Assembly: GCF_030817835.1 (NCBI RefSeq)
Contig: NZ_JAUSZR010000001.1
Span: 3,782,001 to 3,846,000, forward strand
DNA: 64,000 nt
Reading direction: 5' to 3'
DNA from: Pseudarthrobacter sp. W1I19
GTDB taxonomy: Bacteria > Actinomycetota > Actinomycetes > Actinomycetales > Micrococcaceae
Below the pieces are notes generated by a model. The model saw only the letters and a program-made list of their open reading frames with translations, was not told the origin of the DNA and searched no databases. The translations under genes and the position numbers were made by a program. Position 1 is the first letter of the stretch, and each line of letters begins with the position of its first letter. Shown here one piece after another: positions 9,414 to 19,077 of this stretch.

Positions 9414-10216
9414 TTCGGTCCCATCCGGATGGCGCCGTCCAGCCGGATGGTCTCGCCGTTCAGCATGGCGTTGTCCACAATATGCGCCACGAGGTTCGCG
9501 TACTCGGCAGGTTTGCCCAGCCGCGAGGGGTGCGGCACCTGGGCGCCCAGGGAATCCTGGGCTTCCTGCGGCAGGCCCGCCATCATGGGTGTTTCGAAGA
9601 TTCCCGGCGCTATGGTGACCACCCGCACCAGCGAGCGCGCCAGCTCCCGCGCGATCGGCAACGTCATCGCCGCCACGGCACCTTTGGAAGCCGCGTAGGC
9701 TGGCTGGCCGATCTGCCCCTCAAAAGCCGCCACCGAGGCGGTATTGATAATGACGCCGCGTTCCGGCCCGCCCAGCTCCGAAGTGGCCGGCTCGTTGGCC
9801 ACCATGGCTGCCGCGGCCAGCCGGAGCACGTTGAAGGTCCCCACGAGGTTGACCTGGATGACCCGGTTGAACGCCTCCAGGGGAAGCACGCCTTCCCGGC
9901 CCAACACCTTGCCCGGGGTGGCAATGCCTGCGCAGTTCACCACGATGCGGAGCGGGCCCAGCGCCTGGGCGGCGTCGACGGCGGCCTGCACCTGCGCTTC
10001 ATTGGTGACGTCCGCCGGTACAAAAATGGCGGATTGATCCGTCCCGCCGCCGCCGGCTTTGCCGTCCTTCAGCTCGGAAGCAAACGCTTCACCGGCAGAG
10101 GAGGCAAGGTCAACAAGCACCACCGAGGCTCCGGCGTCGAACAGCCTGCGGGCAGTAGCTGCGCCCAGACCCGAGGCACCTCCCGTAATCAACGCAACGC
10201 CGCCTGTGACGTCCAT
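9410..10216 (-). CDS. SDR dehydrogenase, HSD10-like 3-hydroxyacyl-CoA dehydrogenase
   Basis: A 268-residue classical short-chain dehydrogenase: TGGASGLG cofactor motif near residue 11, NCAG, and catalytic YAASK. The stretch [20 protein letters not shown] and the tail [11 protein letters not shown] closely resemble human HSD17B10 and bacterial 3-hydroxy-2-methylbutyryl-CoA dehydrogenases (isoleucine and branched-chain fatty acid oxidation). NAD(H) use is expected for the type. GGAGG lies just before the ATG. First gene of the operon with the acyl-CoA dehydrogenase. Confidence 0.9.
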   Translation of the reverse strand: MDVTGGVALITGGASGLGAATARRLFDAGASVVLVDLASSAGEAFASELKDGKAGGGGTDQSAIFVPADVTNEAQVQAAVDAAQALGPLRIVVNCAGIATPGKVLGREGVLPLEAFNRVIQVNLVGTFNVLRLAAAAMVANEPATSELGGPERGVIINTASVAAFEGQIGQPAYAASKGAVAAMTLPIARELARSLVRVVTIAPGIFETPMMAGLPQEAQDSLGAQVPHPSRLGKPAEYANLVAHIVDNAMLNGETIRLDGAIRMGPK

Positions 10217-10264
10217 ACATCCTCCTTGATGCGCGCACGCCCCGGCCGAAGTCCAGGAAGCGTT

Positions 10265-10282
10265 AGTTAGTGAATGTTAACT
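10265..10282. promoter_or_regulatory. Candidate operator for acyl-CoA operon
   Basis: AGTTA (10265-10269) and TAACT (10278-10282) form an inverted repeat with an 8-base spacer in the region upstream of the minus-strand SDR/acyl-CoA dehydrogenase operon and of the divergent GH76-like gene. It is AT-rich against a GC-rich background, which fits an operator or promoter. No regulator gene is adjacent. Confidence 0.35.
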
Positions 10283-10351
10283 GAAATTACCCCTCCCACG
10301 CACCATCCGGCGTTGCCCGGCGCTGCCGTGGGCGCGGCTAGGGTGGTTGCC

Positions 10352-11557
10352 ATGACTTCCGCGGATGCTTCCACTCCCGTTGACTGGCACGAAAGAGCCA
10401 ACGAGGCCGCACGGTCAGTCACAGCGCTCTTTGGCAGGAGGCTGTTCTTCTTGCCGGGCACACATCTTGGTGCCGTTCAGTGGCCCGTCCCCGGCTGGCG
10501 CGTCGACGTGAAAGGCAAGCTGCTCCAGCCCTGGCACTACTGGTGGCAGGCCCACTATGTTGACTGCCTGGTGGATGCGGGCCGGCGGGAACTGGGCAGC
10601 GGTGCCACCCCTGCCGCAAGGTTCAACGGCCCGGAGCATACCAGCGCCGGCAGGCTCGCTTCCCGGCTGGTGACCGGGATCCGGCTGCGCAACGCCCTGA
10701 CGTTCGTCAACAATTACTACGACGACATGGCCTGGCTTGCCCTGGCCACCCTCCGGCTGGACACACTCGCGGAGGAGACGCGCCGGCCTGGGCGCCGGCG
10801 CAACGAGGCCGTCCGCAGGACGCTCACCCTTCAGTTCGATGCCGCGTGCACCGATGACCTGGGCGGCGGTTCCTATTGGAGCAAGAAACGCGATTTCAAG
10901 AACACCCCTGCCACCGCACCCGTCGCCCTCTTCTATGCCCGCACGGGGCAGCGGACCAAGGCGCAGCAGCTGCTGGACTGGCTGGACGCGACCCTCTTCG
11001 ACAAGGAGCAGGGCCTGTACCTCGACGGTGCCCGGCTGGGCCCGGACGGGAATGTGGTGATCGAGCAGGCCGTCTATACCTACAACCAGGGCCCGGTCCT
11101 GGGCGCGCTCCTTGAGCTGGGCGGTGACGCGAACCTTGCCAGGGCAGCTGCACTGGTGGCGGCGGTGGAGCGCCGCCTGACTGTTCCGGCAGGTGAATCA
11201 GGCGGGGCCGGGCCGGTCCTTCGCTGTGAAGGAGCGGGCGACGGCGGGCTCTTCACCGGGATCCTGTGCCGGTACCTGGCGCTGGCTGCTGCAGACAGCC
11301 GGCTGCCGGCGGGCACTCGGGAAGCAGCGGCGGGGCTGGTCAGGAATACAGCAGCGGCTTTTTGGACCGGACGGCGCCACGTGGACGGCACCGAGGCCGG
11401 CAGTCCCGGACATTCTGCAAGCATTTTTTCGATGCATGCGGACCGGGCGGCGGAGCGTTTGTACCCGCCCGGCAACGCCGTGGAACTTTCCACCCAGCTC
11501 CAGGCGTGGATGACGCTGGAAGCGGCGGCGTCAGTGGAGCCAAGCTTCCGGAATTAA
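10352..11557 (+). CDS. GH76-like (alpha-1,6-mannanase family) protein, no signal peptide
   Basis: A 401-residue protein with the (alpha/alpha)6 signature of GH76. The VNNYYDDMAWLALA segment (about residues 119-132) holds the paired Asp residues D124-D125 that act as catalytic residues in characterised GH76 mannanases. An ATG further upstream exists in frame (10274), but the one at 10352 has TAGGGT seven bases before it, the leaderless pattern seen across this window. Unlike most bacterial GH76 enzymes it has no signal peptide or lipobox, so it may be cytoplasmic and act on imported oligosaccharides, or have another substrate. Confidence 0.8.
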   Translation: MTSADASTPVDWHERANEAARSVTALFGRRLFFLPGTHLGAVQWPVPGWRVDVKGKLLQPWHYWWQAHYVDCLVDAGRRELGSGATPAARFNGPEHTSAGRLASRLVTGIRLRNALTFVNNYYDDMAWLALATLRLDTLAEETRRPGRRRNEAVRRTLTLQFDAACTDDLGGGSYWSKKRDFKNTPATAPVALFYARTGQRTKAQQLLDWLDATLFDKEQGLYLDGARLGPDGNVVIEQAVYTYNQGPVLGALLELGGDANLARAAALVAAVERRLTVPAGESGGAGPVLRCEGAGDGGLFTGILCRYLALAAADSRLPAGTREAAAGLVRNTAAAFWTGRRHVDGTEAGSPGHSASIFSMHADRAAERLYPPGNAVELSTQLQAWMTLEAAASVEPSFRN

Positions 11558-11613
11558 GTCACGCCATAGTCACGTAATTTTTGAGAGCCTCGTCACAAAT
11601 AGCCACTTCCGGC

Positions 11614-11639
11614 TATATTCTTAGGTTTGCCTACCCTAC
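11614..11639 (+). promoter_or_regulatory. Promoter -10 and IdeR/DtxR iron box
   Basis: TATATT at 11614-11619 is a good -10 hexamer. Directly after it, TTAGGTTTGCCTACCCTAC (11621-11639) matches the IdeR/DtxR consensus TTAGGTTAGSCTAACCTAA at 16 of 19 positions. The box overlaps the expected transcription start of the iron-importer operon, so binding of the Fe(II)-loaded repressor would block it under iron sufficiency. Confidence 0.8.
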
Positions 11640-11719
11640 AGTTCCTTGCGTGGGCATCTTCTCCGAAAGCCCATGGGGGCTTCGTTCCCCGAGACTTTTC
11701 CCCAGAAAGCAGCTCCTTA

Positions 11720-12769
11720 ATGAAGATCCGCAACCGCGCCCTGGCCGGCATCGCACTCGCCGCCAGCGCCGCCCTTGGCCTGTCCGCCTGTGGCGGCAGT
11801 GGCACCCCCGCAGCCACTGGAACATCTGAAGCAGCAGAGTCCGGCGGCATCACCGTATACAACGCCCAGCACGAGAGCCTGACCAAGGAATGGATCGACG
11901 CCTTCACGGCCGAGACCGGCATCAAGGTCACCATGCGCCAGGGCTCGGACACTGAGCTGTCCAACCAGATCATCCAGGAAGGCGCCGCGTCCCCGGCGGA
12001 TGTGTTCCTCACTGAGAACTCCCCTGCCATGACGCAGGTCGAAAACGCGGGCCTCTTTGCCGATGTTGACAAAGAAACCCTCGAGCAGGTGCCCGCAGAG
12101 TTCGTTCCCTCCACCAGCAAGTGGACCGGCATCGCCGCCCGCTCCACCGTCCTGGTGTACGACAAGAACAAGCTCACCGAGGACAAGCTCCCCAAGTCCA
12201 TGCTTGACCTGGCCAACCCGGAGTGGAAGGGCAGGTGGGCTGCTTCGCCCACCGGCGCCGACTTCCAGGCCATCGTTTCGGCACTGCTCGAACTCAAGGG
12301 CGAGGCCGCCACTGAGGAATGGCTCAAGGGCATGAAGGAAAACTTCAAGGCCTACAAGGGCAACAGCACGGCCATGAAGGCAGTCAACGCCGGTGAAGTG
12401 GATGCAGCCCTCATCTACCACTACTACTACTACGGTGACCAGGCCAAGACCGGCGAGAACTCGCAGAACGTCGCTCCGTACTACTTCAAGAACCAGGACC
12501 CGGGCGCCTTCCTGTCCGTCTCTGGCGGCGGCGTGCTGAAGTCCTCCAAGAACGCCGAAGCTGCCCAGCAGTTCCTGAAGTTCATCACCGGCAAGAAGGG
12601 CCAGGAGGTCCTGAAGAACGGCACTTCCTTCGAGTACGCCATTGCGTCGGAGGTTGCCGCCAACGACAAACTGGTTCCCATCAAGGACCTGCAGGCCCCG
12701 GCGGTTGATGCAGCCAAGCTGAACTCCACGAAGGTCACCGATCTGATGACCAAGGCCGGACTCCTCTAA
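11720..12769 (+). CDS. Fe(III) ABC transporter substrate-binding lipoprotein
   Basis: A 349-residue FbpA-type binding protein. The open frame begins upstream, but the ATG at 11720 gives a proper lipoprotein signal ([20 protein letters not shown] then LSAC). Later the run [10 protein letters not shown] supplies the adjacent Tyr residues that coordinate Fe(III) in this family. It follows an iron box and is followed by a two-domain permease and an ATPase of the same importer class. The leader between promoter and start is about 90 bases. Iron specificity is supported by both motif and regulation. Confidence 0.9.
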   Translation: MKIRNRALAGIALAASAALGLSACGGSGTPAATGTSEAAESGGITVYNAQHESLTKEWIDAFTAETGIKVTMRQGSDTELSNQIIQEGAASPADVFLTENSPAMTQVENAGLFADVDKETLEQVPAEFVPSTSKWTGIAARSTVLVYDKNKLTEDKLPKSMLDLANPEWKGRWAASPTGADFQAIVSALLELKGEAATEEWLKGMKENFKAYKGNSTAMKAVNAGEVDAALIYHYYYYGDQAKTGENSQNVAPYYFKNQDPGAFLSVSGGGVLKSSKNAEAAQQFLKFITGKKGQEVLKNGTSFEYAIASEVAANDKLVPIKDLQAPAVDAAKLNSTKVTDLMTKAGLL

Positions 12770-12773
12770 TACC

Positions 12774-14366
12774 GTGAGCACCGATCTATCGGCTCCCCCA
12801 TCAGGGAAGGGCACGACGACGGCGGGCCGGGGCAAGCAGCCCCGCCCGCCTTTCGGCGTTTCAGCGGTGTCCGTCCTGGCCGTACTGATCGCCGTCTTCT
12901 CCCTCGTGCCCCTGGGGTACGTGGCATACATGACCGCGGCAACCGGGTGGGACACCGCCGTCGGCCTGATTTTCCGGCCAAGGGTGCTCGAACTGCTGCT
13001 TAACACGCTGCTGCTCACCGTCATTACGGTGCCGCTGTGCCTGCTCCTGGGGGTGGCCGGCGCCTGGCTGGTGGAACGCACAACGCTGCGCGGGCACCGG
13101 ATCTGGGCAGTGCTCCTGGCCGCCCCGCTGGCCATTCCGGCCTTCGTCAACAGCTACGGCTGGGTCTCGGCGGTGCCGTCCCTGGGCGGCCTGGGCTCCG
13201 GCGTCCTCATTGCGACGCTCTCCTACTTTCCCCTGGTGTACATTCCTGCTGCCGCGTCCCTGAGCCGGCTGGACCCCGCCATCGAGCAGTCGGCGGCGGC
13301 GCTGGGCCTGGGCAACTGGGCCACGTTCTTCCGGGTGGTACTCCCGCAGCTCCGCATAGCCATGACCGGCGGCGCCCTGCTGGTGGGGCTGCACCTGCTG
13401 GCTGAGTACGGGGCATTCGCCATGATCCGCTTCGATACCTTTACCACCGCGATCATGGTGCAGTACCAGTCCACGTTCAACGGCGCCGCGGGCAACATGC
13501 TGGCCAGCGTCCTGGTGTTCTTTTGCCTGCTCCTGCTGCTGGCCGAAGTCCGCAGCCGCGGCTCGGCCAGATACGCCCGCGTGGGGCCCGGGGCGCAGGC
13601 CAAGGCCCTGCGGCTGCCGCTTCGCGGATACCAGCTTCCCGCGCAGACTTTCCTGCTGGCACTGACCCTGCTTGCCGTGGGGCTTCCCCTGTTCTTCGTC
13701 CTGCGCTGGACTGCCCTGGGAGGCGCGCCCGTATGGGCGGCTGCGGAGTTCCTTCCCGCCCTCACCACAACCCTGGCCTATGGGCTTGCGGGCGCGGCCG
13801 CCACCGCGGTTGTGGGGTTTCCGATGGCCTACCTCGCCGTCCGCCACCCCAGCTGGTTCAGCAAGTCCCTGGAGCTCTCCAACTACGTCACCAGCTCAAT
13901 GCCTGGCATCGTGGTGGGCCTGGCCTTTGTCACCGTTAGCATCCGTGTGGTTCCGGGCATCTACCAGACCGCCGGCGTACTGGTGGCGGCCTACGTGCTG
14001 TTGTTCCTCCCGCGCGCCCTGGTGAGCCTGCGGGCAGGGCTGGCCCAGGCACCCAAGGAGCTGGATGAGGCTGCGCAGTCCCTGGGCAAGCCGCCGCTGG
14101 CCGCGTTCCTCCAGGTCACCCTGCGGCTGACCGCGCCTGCCGCTGCCGGCGGCGCCGCCCTGGTTTTCCTTGCCATCACCAACGAGCTCACCGCCACGCT
14201 GCTGCTGTCCCCTAACGGGACGCGCACCCTGGCCACCGAGTTCTGGAGCAAGAGCAGCGAGATCGACTACGCGGGAGCCGCGCCCTATGCGCTGCTGATG
14301 ATCCTGCTCTCGGCACCCATGACGTACCTCCTTTTCCAACAGTCCAAGAAAGTGGCCGGACAGTGA
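12774..14366 (+). CDS. Fe(III) ABC transporter permease, fused two-domain type
   Basis: A 530-residue permease with about twelve membrane segments in two homologous halves, as in FbpB/SfuB iron permeases. Each half ends with an EAA-like ATPase-contact loop: [23 protein letters not shown] in the first half (trimmed, near residue 165) and [21 protein letters not shown] in the second (near 430). GTG start four bases after the binding-protein stop. Its stop overlaps the ATPase start by four bases, giving tight coupling. Confidence 0.92.
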   Translation: MSTDLSAPPSGKGTTTAGRGKQPRPPFGVSAVSVLAVLIAVFSLVPLGYVAYMTAATGWDTAVGLIFRPRVLELLLNTLLLTVITVPLCLLLGVAGAWLVERTTLRGHRIWAVLLAAPLAIPAFVNSYGWVSAVPSLGGLGSGVLIATLSYFPLVYIPAAASLSRLDPAIEQSAAALGLGNWATFFRVVLPQLRIAMTGGALLVGLHLLAEYGAFAMIRFDTFTTAIMVQYQSTFNGAAGNMLASVLVFFCLLLLLAEVRSRGSARYARVGPGAQAKALRLPLRGYQLPAQTFLLALTLLAVGLPLFFVLRWTALGGAPVWAAAEFLPALTTTLAYGLAGAAATAVVGFPMAYLAVRHPSWFSKSLELSNYVTSSMPGIVVGLAFVTVSIRVVPGIYQTAGVLVAAYVLLFLPRALVSLRAGLAQAPKELDEAAQSLGKPPLAAFLQVTLRLTAPAAAGGAALVFLAITNELTATLLLSPNGTRTLATEFWSKSSEIDYAGAAPYALLMILLSAPMTYLLFQQSKKVAGQ

Positions 14367-15521
14367 CAGCACAATCCACCTCACGGCTGCCGGAGCCAAG
14401 GATCGCCCCGTCCGTGGCAGCCAGCACCAACACGCACCTGGAGATCGCGGGTGTCACCAAGAACTTCGGCTCGCAGGACGTCCTGCGGGGGGTGAACCTT
14501 TCGGTGGCCAAGGGCGGAACCACGGCAATCGTTGGTCCCTCCGGATCGGGCAAAACCACGCTCCTGCGGCTGATAGCGGGCTTCGAGCACCCGCTGGCCG
14601 GCAGCATCGCGCTGAACGGCAGCACGGTGGCCGGCGATGGTGTCTGGGTGCCGGCGCATAAGCGGAAGATCGGCTATGTGGCGCAGGACGGGGCACTCTT
14701 CCCGCACCTGACGGTGGCCCAGAACGTGGCGTTTGGACTGGATCCGGCGAAGCTCCCCAAAGGCCGCCGCGGCGTCGCCGGCAGGGTGGGTGAACTGCTG
14801 GAGATGGTGTCCCTGGATCCGGAAATGGCAAAGCGCCGCCCGCACCAGCTTTCCGGCGGGCAGCAGCAGCGGGTGGCCCTTGCCCGCGCGCTGGCACGCG
14901 AGCCCGAACTGATGCTCCTCGATGAGCCGTTTTCCGCCCTTGATGCCGGCCTCCGGGTAGCCACCCGCAGGGCTGTGGCCCAGGTCCTGGCCGAAAACGG
15001 GCGTCACCACCATCCTGGTAACCCACGACCAGGCCGAGGCACTGTCCTTCGCCGATCAGGTGGCGGTGATGCGCGGCGGGAAACTGGCCCAGACAGGCAA
15101 CCCCTTTGTGGTGTACACCCGCCCGGCCGACCGCGCCACCGCAGAGTTCCTGGGAGACGCCGTCATCCTCGACGCCTGGATGGAAGGTTCCCTGGCCACG
15201 TGTTCCCTGGGCGGCATCCCTGTCCGCCGGCCGCCTGCCCAGGGCCGGGTGCAGCTGATGCTCCGGCCCGAACAGATCCGGATTGCCGAGGACAGCCCCA
15301 TCCGCGGCGTTGTGGTGGACACAGACTACTTCGGCCCGGAAACCACCGTGCGGCTGAAGCTGGCGCTTCCCCCCGAACTTGCCGGCCGCGCAGACCACCG
15401 CTACCCGGGCGGCGGCGAGATCATCACCATCCGGCACTGGAACGCTTCCATCGCACGGCCCGGAATGGAGCTGTGCCTGCGGGTGGTAGGCGAAGGCGTA
15501 GCCTTCCCCGTCGAACCCTGA
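14363..15521 (+). pseudogene. Fe(III) ABC transporter ATPase with +1 frameshift
   Basis: The first frame gives a normal ABC ATPase: Walker A GPSGSGKTT, signature LSGGQQQR, Walker B LMLLDEPFSALD. After AENG (about base 15000) that frame becomes Arg/Pro-rich nonsense, while another frame continues the family exactly: VTTILVTHDQAEALSFADQ with the H-loop His, then the C-terminal regulatory (TOBE) part ending FPVEP at 15521. One surplus G in the GGG run at 14999-15001 explains it. Read literally, the product lacks the H-loop and would be inactive. It could be a real mutation or a base-calling error; otherwise the gene completes the iron importer. Confidence 0.85.
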
Positions 15522-15533
15522 CCGCGCTGCGCC

Positions 15534-17519
15534 TCAGCGAATTCCCGCGAGCGGTGTAACCGTGCCGCTGTTGACGCCCACGCGGCCTCCCGCCGCGGTG
15601 AGGCGCACCTCTTTGGCTCCCGACGGCGGGAAGACGAGTGAGGTGAGGCTCTGCCTGCCACCATCCACAAAAACTTCCACCGAGGACCTGTCTACATAGG
15701 CCGTCAGGCGGACGGCGGCCCTTCCCGGACCGTCATCTGATGCCTGGATCTGACGGTACGTGTCGCGCCCCGCGGCTTTATCGCTGCCTGGGTCAGGACG
15801 CGGCCCGCCGGCAACATCGTCGCCGTCCCTGGCAACAAAAGCTTTGCCAGTCGCAAAGTCATAGCCAACAGTGGCATACGTCCTGCCGCCGCTTTGCAGG
15901 AGCACACGGGCTTCGCCCGTCCCCGATTCCGGCGTCCCAAGTTCAACATCCACCTTGAACGCTCCGCTGGCCGGAACGGACAGCGCCTCGCCAGACCCCT
16001 CCCGGAGCATTCCCGCCGGAATCTGCGTCGGGGCACCCTCCAAGGACTTGAGGGCAGGGGTGGGCGTGGACACCAAAGCCGGCCGCCCGCCGTCGGACTC
16101 CAGCCGGATGTCCCGCACCACCGACGCCGCGCCGAACCAGTCCTTGGTGGGCAGCTCGCGGGCGTAGGCCCAGTTGTTCATCCACCCGATCGCGTGCCGG
16201 GAGGACTTGCGCTGCCCGTCGGTCAGCCGCGGGTCGTCCCAGGTCACGGCGGCGTAGAAGTCCGATCCGGCGTCGAGCCATTGGTGGTCACCGTCTGCCC
16301 TGAATCCCTTGCCGTCCCAGCTTCCCGTCCAGTACGCCAGCCCGGTGCTCCGGCCTTCCGCGGCGCCGTTGGCACTGGCAGCCAGCACCCAGGTCCGCCG
16401 GGAGGGATCACCGTCGATGTCCAGCTGGAAGAAGTCCGGGCATTCGAGGATGCCCAGGCCCTCGCGCTCAAAGCCGGATACGTACTTCCACTGCTTCAGG
16501 TCCTGCGACGTGTAGAAGCCGATTTTGTGGCCCTCGGCAAGCAGCATCAGCCACTGGTTGTTGGCCTCGTCCCGCACGATCCGGGGATCGCGCCAATGCT
16601 CCGCGCCGGGATTCTCCATCACGGGATTCCCGTCGTAGCTGGTGAAGCTGTACCCGTTGTCCGTGGAGTAAAACAGGGATTGGCGCTGGACGCCGTCGTG
16701 CTGCTGGGTGAGGATCGCCACCACCGCGCCTTTGCCGAAGCCGGCAGTGCCTTCGGTGTCCACGACGGCCGACCCGGTTTCAATGTCCCCCAGCCCGTTA
16801 CGGAACTTGGGGATGGCCACGCCCTCGTTCTTCCAGTGGACCAGGTCCGCGCTGGTGGCGTGGAACCACTCGGTGCCGTTCCCTTCCGGGTAGTCGGCGT
16901 TGTAGAGGTAGTAGTAATGCCACAGGCCGTCCAGGTAGAACGGGCGCTGCGGATCGTTCATCCACCGCTGCCCGGGGGTGAGGTGGTAGAGCGGGCGGTA
17001 CCCGGGGTTCCCGGCAGGAGCCTCCAGTTGGGCCGCATCGGCCGCAGGCCAGGTCCGTTCCTCGCCCAGGTCCGCGAGCAGGGCATCCCGGGCTTCGGAA
17101 CTGATGCATTCCGGAAGCTGCCCGGACCCCGGATCCTGCCGCACGGCGTCGGCTGTGCTGCTGCGCAGGAAAACCTGGCCGTCCACCCGGACCCCAGCCA
17201 GCCAGCCGGTGCCGCACTCGATGCTGCGGACATCCTCCGCGCCCTCCGCCGGTACGTCCTTTCCGTGGTCCGCCAGCGTGCGGTCGTTACCCTTTAGCCA
17301 CAGCGAGGCGTAGGCACCGGTCTGCTCCCGGGCGGCGGCCTGGGCAGCTGCGACGCTGCCAAGGACCCGGCCGGCTTTGGCGCCTGCCCCGGAGCCGGCG
17401 TTGCCGGACAGGACCAGGGAGAGGACCACCACCAGGGCGGCAGCGGCTGCCGCGACAGCCCACCACAAGGGGCGGCCCCGGAAAGTGCGGCTGGAAATTT
17501 TGAAGGGTTTGCGGATCAT
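15534..17519 (-). CDS. Membrane-anchored GH32 fructan hydrolase
   Basis: About 661 residues from the ATG at 17519; a GTG at 17543 would add eight. A basic N terminus is followed by one hydrophobic anchor (PLWWAVAAAAAALVVVLSLV), so the enzyme faces outside. About 130 residues of unassigned sequence precede the GH32 five-blade propeller: WMNDP with nucleophile Asp, RDPR stabiliser, and ECPDFF with acid/base Glu. A C-terminal beta-sandwich (VDRSSVEVFVDGG) is complete. Activity could be levanase, inulinase or invertase; the family call is firm. The gene is convergent with the iron ATPase and alone in its strand run. Confidence 0.88.
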   Translation of the reverse strand: MIRKPFKISSRTFRGRPLWWAVAAAAAALVVVLSLVLSGNAGSGAGAKAGRVLGSVAAAQAAAREQTGAYASLWLKGNDRTLADHGKDVPAEGAEDVRSIECGTGWLAGVRVDGQVFLRSSTADAVRQDPGSGQLPECISSEARDALLADLGEERTWPAADAAQLEAPAGNPGYRPLYHLTPGQRWMNDPQRPFYLDGLWHYYYLYNADYPEGNGTEWFHATSADLVHWKNEGVAIPKFRNGLGDIETGSAVVDTEGTAGFGKGAVVAILTQQHDGVQRQSLFYSTDNGYSFTSYDGNPVMENPGAEHWRDPRIVRDEANNQWLMLLAEGHKIGFYTSQDLKQWKYVSGFEREGLGILECPDFFQLDIDGDPSRRTWVLAASANGAAEGRSTGLAYWTGSWDGKGFRADGDHQWLDAGSDFYAAVTWDDPRLTDGQRKSSRHAIGWMNNWAYARELPTKDWFGAASVVRDIRLESDGGRPALVSTPTPALKSLEGAPTQIPAGMLREGSGEALSVPASGAFKVDVELGTPESGTGEARVLLQSGGRTYATVGYDFATGKAFVARDGDDVAGGPRPDPGSDKAAGRDTYRQIQASDDGPGRAAVRLTAYVDRSSVEVFVDGGRQSLTSLVFPPSGAKEVRLTAAGGRVGVNSGTVTPLAGIR

Positions 17520-17629
17520 GGGTATCGTTCCGTCGCCGAACACACAAATGCCGCCCCCGGATGAGGAGGCGGCATCAGCGCAAGTGAACCATCAACCCTA
17601 CCCGTTCAAAGGCCAGGACCCAATTACTG

Positions 17630-18229
17630 TTACATCCCGGCAGGCCGCTTCTTCTGCGGGTACGGCGCCTCGCCGCGGGCCAGCATCTCAACGAACCCGG
17701 CAATTTTCCGTTCGCGGGTGGCAGCCTGCTTCACCGAGTTGGTCCGGTAGATCAGGGCGAAGCGGTTGGTTTTGGTGAGGACGTCGAACATCGCCTGGGC
17801 GGCCGGAACGGCGGCGATGGCGGCCGCCAGATCTGCTGGAACCTCGGCCGTGGCCTGCCCGTCATACGCTTTGTCCCAGCGGCCGTCTTCCTTGGCGGCG
17901 TTCACGGCTGCCCAGCCGGCGTCTGTCATCCGGCCCTCAGCGTCCAACCGGGCCACATGGCCCACGTTCCGGGCGGACCACGGGCTTTTGGGACCCCGGG
18001 GCGTCATCCGCTGCAAGGAAGTTTCTGCGTCCCGGCTCTTGCCCTGGCCGTCGATCCAGCCGAAGCACAGCGCCTCATCCAGCGCAGCCGCATAGTCCAG
18101 CGCCGTTACCTGCCCGCCCTTTTTGTGCAGCACCAGCCACACGCCGGGGCTGGTCTTGTGGTTCTCCTCCAGCCAGCCACGCCACGCGGCGGCGTCCGGC
18201 ACCAGCAGTTCCTCGAGTTCAACGGCCAT
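17630..18229 (-). CDS. YdeI/OmdA family protein
   Basis: A 199-residue soluble protein of the YdeI / OmpD-associated family. Conserved stretches seen: SPGVWLVLHKKG (about 27), CFGWIDGQ, and the C-terminal ERKIAGFVEMLARGEAPYPQ. The reading frame extends upstream, but the ATG at 18229 is preceded at six bases by CAGAAT, matching the leaderless pattern of neighbours. Members in other bacteria are linked to bacteriocin or antibiotic tolerance, but the biochemical role is not known. No clear operon partner. Confidence 0.85.
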   Translation of the reverse strand: MAVELEELLVPDAAAWRGWLEENHKTSPGVWLVLHKKGGQVTALDYAAALDEALCFGWIDGQGKSRDAETSLQRMTPRGPKSPWSARNVGHVARLDAEGRMTDAGWAAVNAAKEDGRWDKAYDGQATAEVPADLAAAIAAVPAAQAMFDVLTKTNRFALIYRTNSVKQAATRERKIAGFVEMLARGEAPYPQKKRPAGM

Positions 18230-18333
18230 GGCCCTATTCTGCCTGTGACCCGCGAGGGCACAACCCCTCCCCGGCGGACACCCGGCGTGGCACCATGGCC
18301 TTACGCCCGCTTCACCGAACAAGAGGAAAGACC

Positions 18334-19068
18334 ATGCTGCGTGTCCGTCCGCTCCATTTCACGTCCAGGACCGATGTCTGGGAGCTGCTGCTCACCGAGT
18401 TGGGCATGGTCCGCAGCGAAAACGAGCCCGGGTGGCAGGTCTTCGACGCGGGTTCGGGCCGCCTTGCCCTCCACGCCGTGCCGGACGGAGCAGCCGAGGA
18501 CGGAACCACCGCGTTCGCAGTGGAGGTGGGCGACCTTGCGGAGTTCGCCCGCCGCACCAACCTCTCAGCCCAGGATGTTGGAACCAACCCCGCGGAAATC
18601 ATCACGGCGGGCCACGGCGAAACCTGCCGGATCACCGCACCGGACGGATTCACTTTCCTGGCTGACAAAGCCGTCCACATGGCCCTGTGCGTCGATGCTG
18701 ACCCGGCCCTGGCGGTCGTTGGCGTGTGGTTTACGGAGGATCCCGCCTCGGCAAGCCGGACCCTGCAGCATGTTGGCGCCCGTCCGCGCCCCGTTCCCGA
18801 CGCGGACGAAACCGCCGATTTCACGGCCAAAAACGGAGGGGTGCTTCTGGTGCGTCCGGCCGCGGGTCCGCCCCGGTCCGGCTTGGGTTTTGAGTACGAC
18901 GGCGGCCTGGAACCATTGCGGGCACGCCTCGCCTCCGCGGGGTTTGAGGCAACGGTGACGGAGGAGGCCTTTGGCAGCACTCTCCACGTGGCCAATCCGG
19001 ATGCCGGGTCCGGCGCGGACCACGTGCCGGCCGCGGTGTGGGTCTCTGGGCACCGTCCCATGGGGTAG
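18334..19068 (+). CDS. VOC (glyoxalase/dioxygenase fold) family protein
   Basis: A 244-residue protein that reads as two VOC-like halves, one starting at RVRPLHFTSRTDVWELLLTE and a second near KAVHMALCVDADPALAVVGV. The ATG at 18334 has GAGGAAAG upstream; an in-frame ATG at 18295 lacks a good site. No clear full set of metal ligands could be assigned by eye. Substrate unknown. Divergent from the YdeI gene and nine bases before the NUDIX-like gene, so possibly co-transcribed with it. Confidence 0.75.
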   Translation: MLRVRPLHFTSRTDVWELLLTELGMVRSENEPGWQVFDAGSGRLALHAVPDGAAEDGTTAFAVEVGDLAEFARRTNLSAQDVGTNPAEIITAGHGETCRITAPDGFTFLADKAVHMALCVDADPALAVVGVWFTEDPASASRTLQHVGARPRPVPDADETADFTAKNGGVLLVRPAAGPPRSGLGFEYDGGLEPLRARLASAGFEATVTEEAFGSTLHVANPDAGSGADHVPAAVWVSGHRPMG

Positions 19069-19077
19069 AACTTAAGC

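Noticed and set aside
11717..13150. Long open frame (477 codons) on the minus strand opposite the iron-importer genes
   Set aside because: It is the mirror of high-GC codon bias; the plus strand encodes clear binding-protein and permease motifs.
14363..15559. Reading the iron ATPase as a 398-residue intact protein
   Set aside because: After about residue 212 the sequence in that frame is Arg/Pro-rich and loses the H-loop, while the family sequence continues in another frame.
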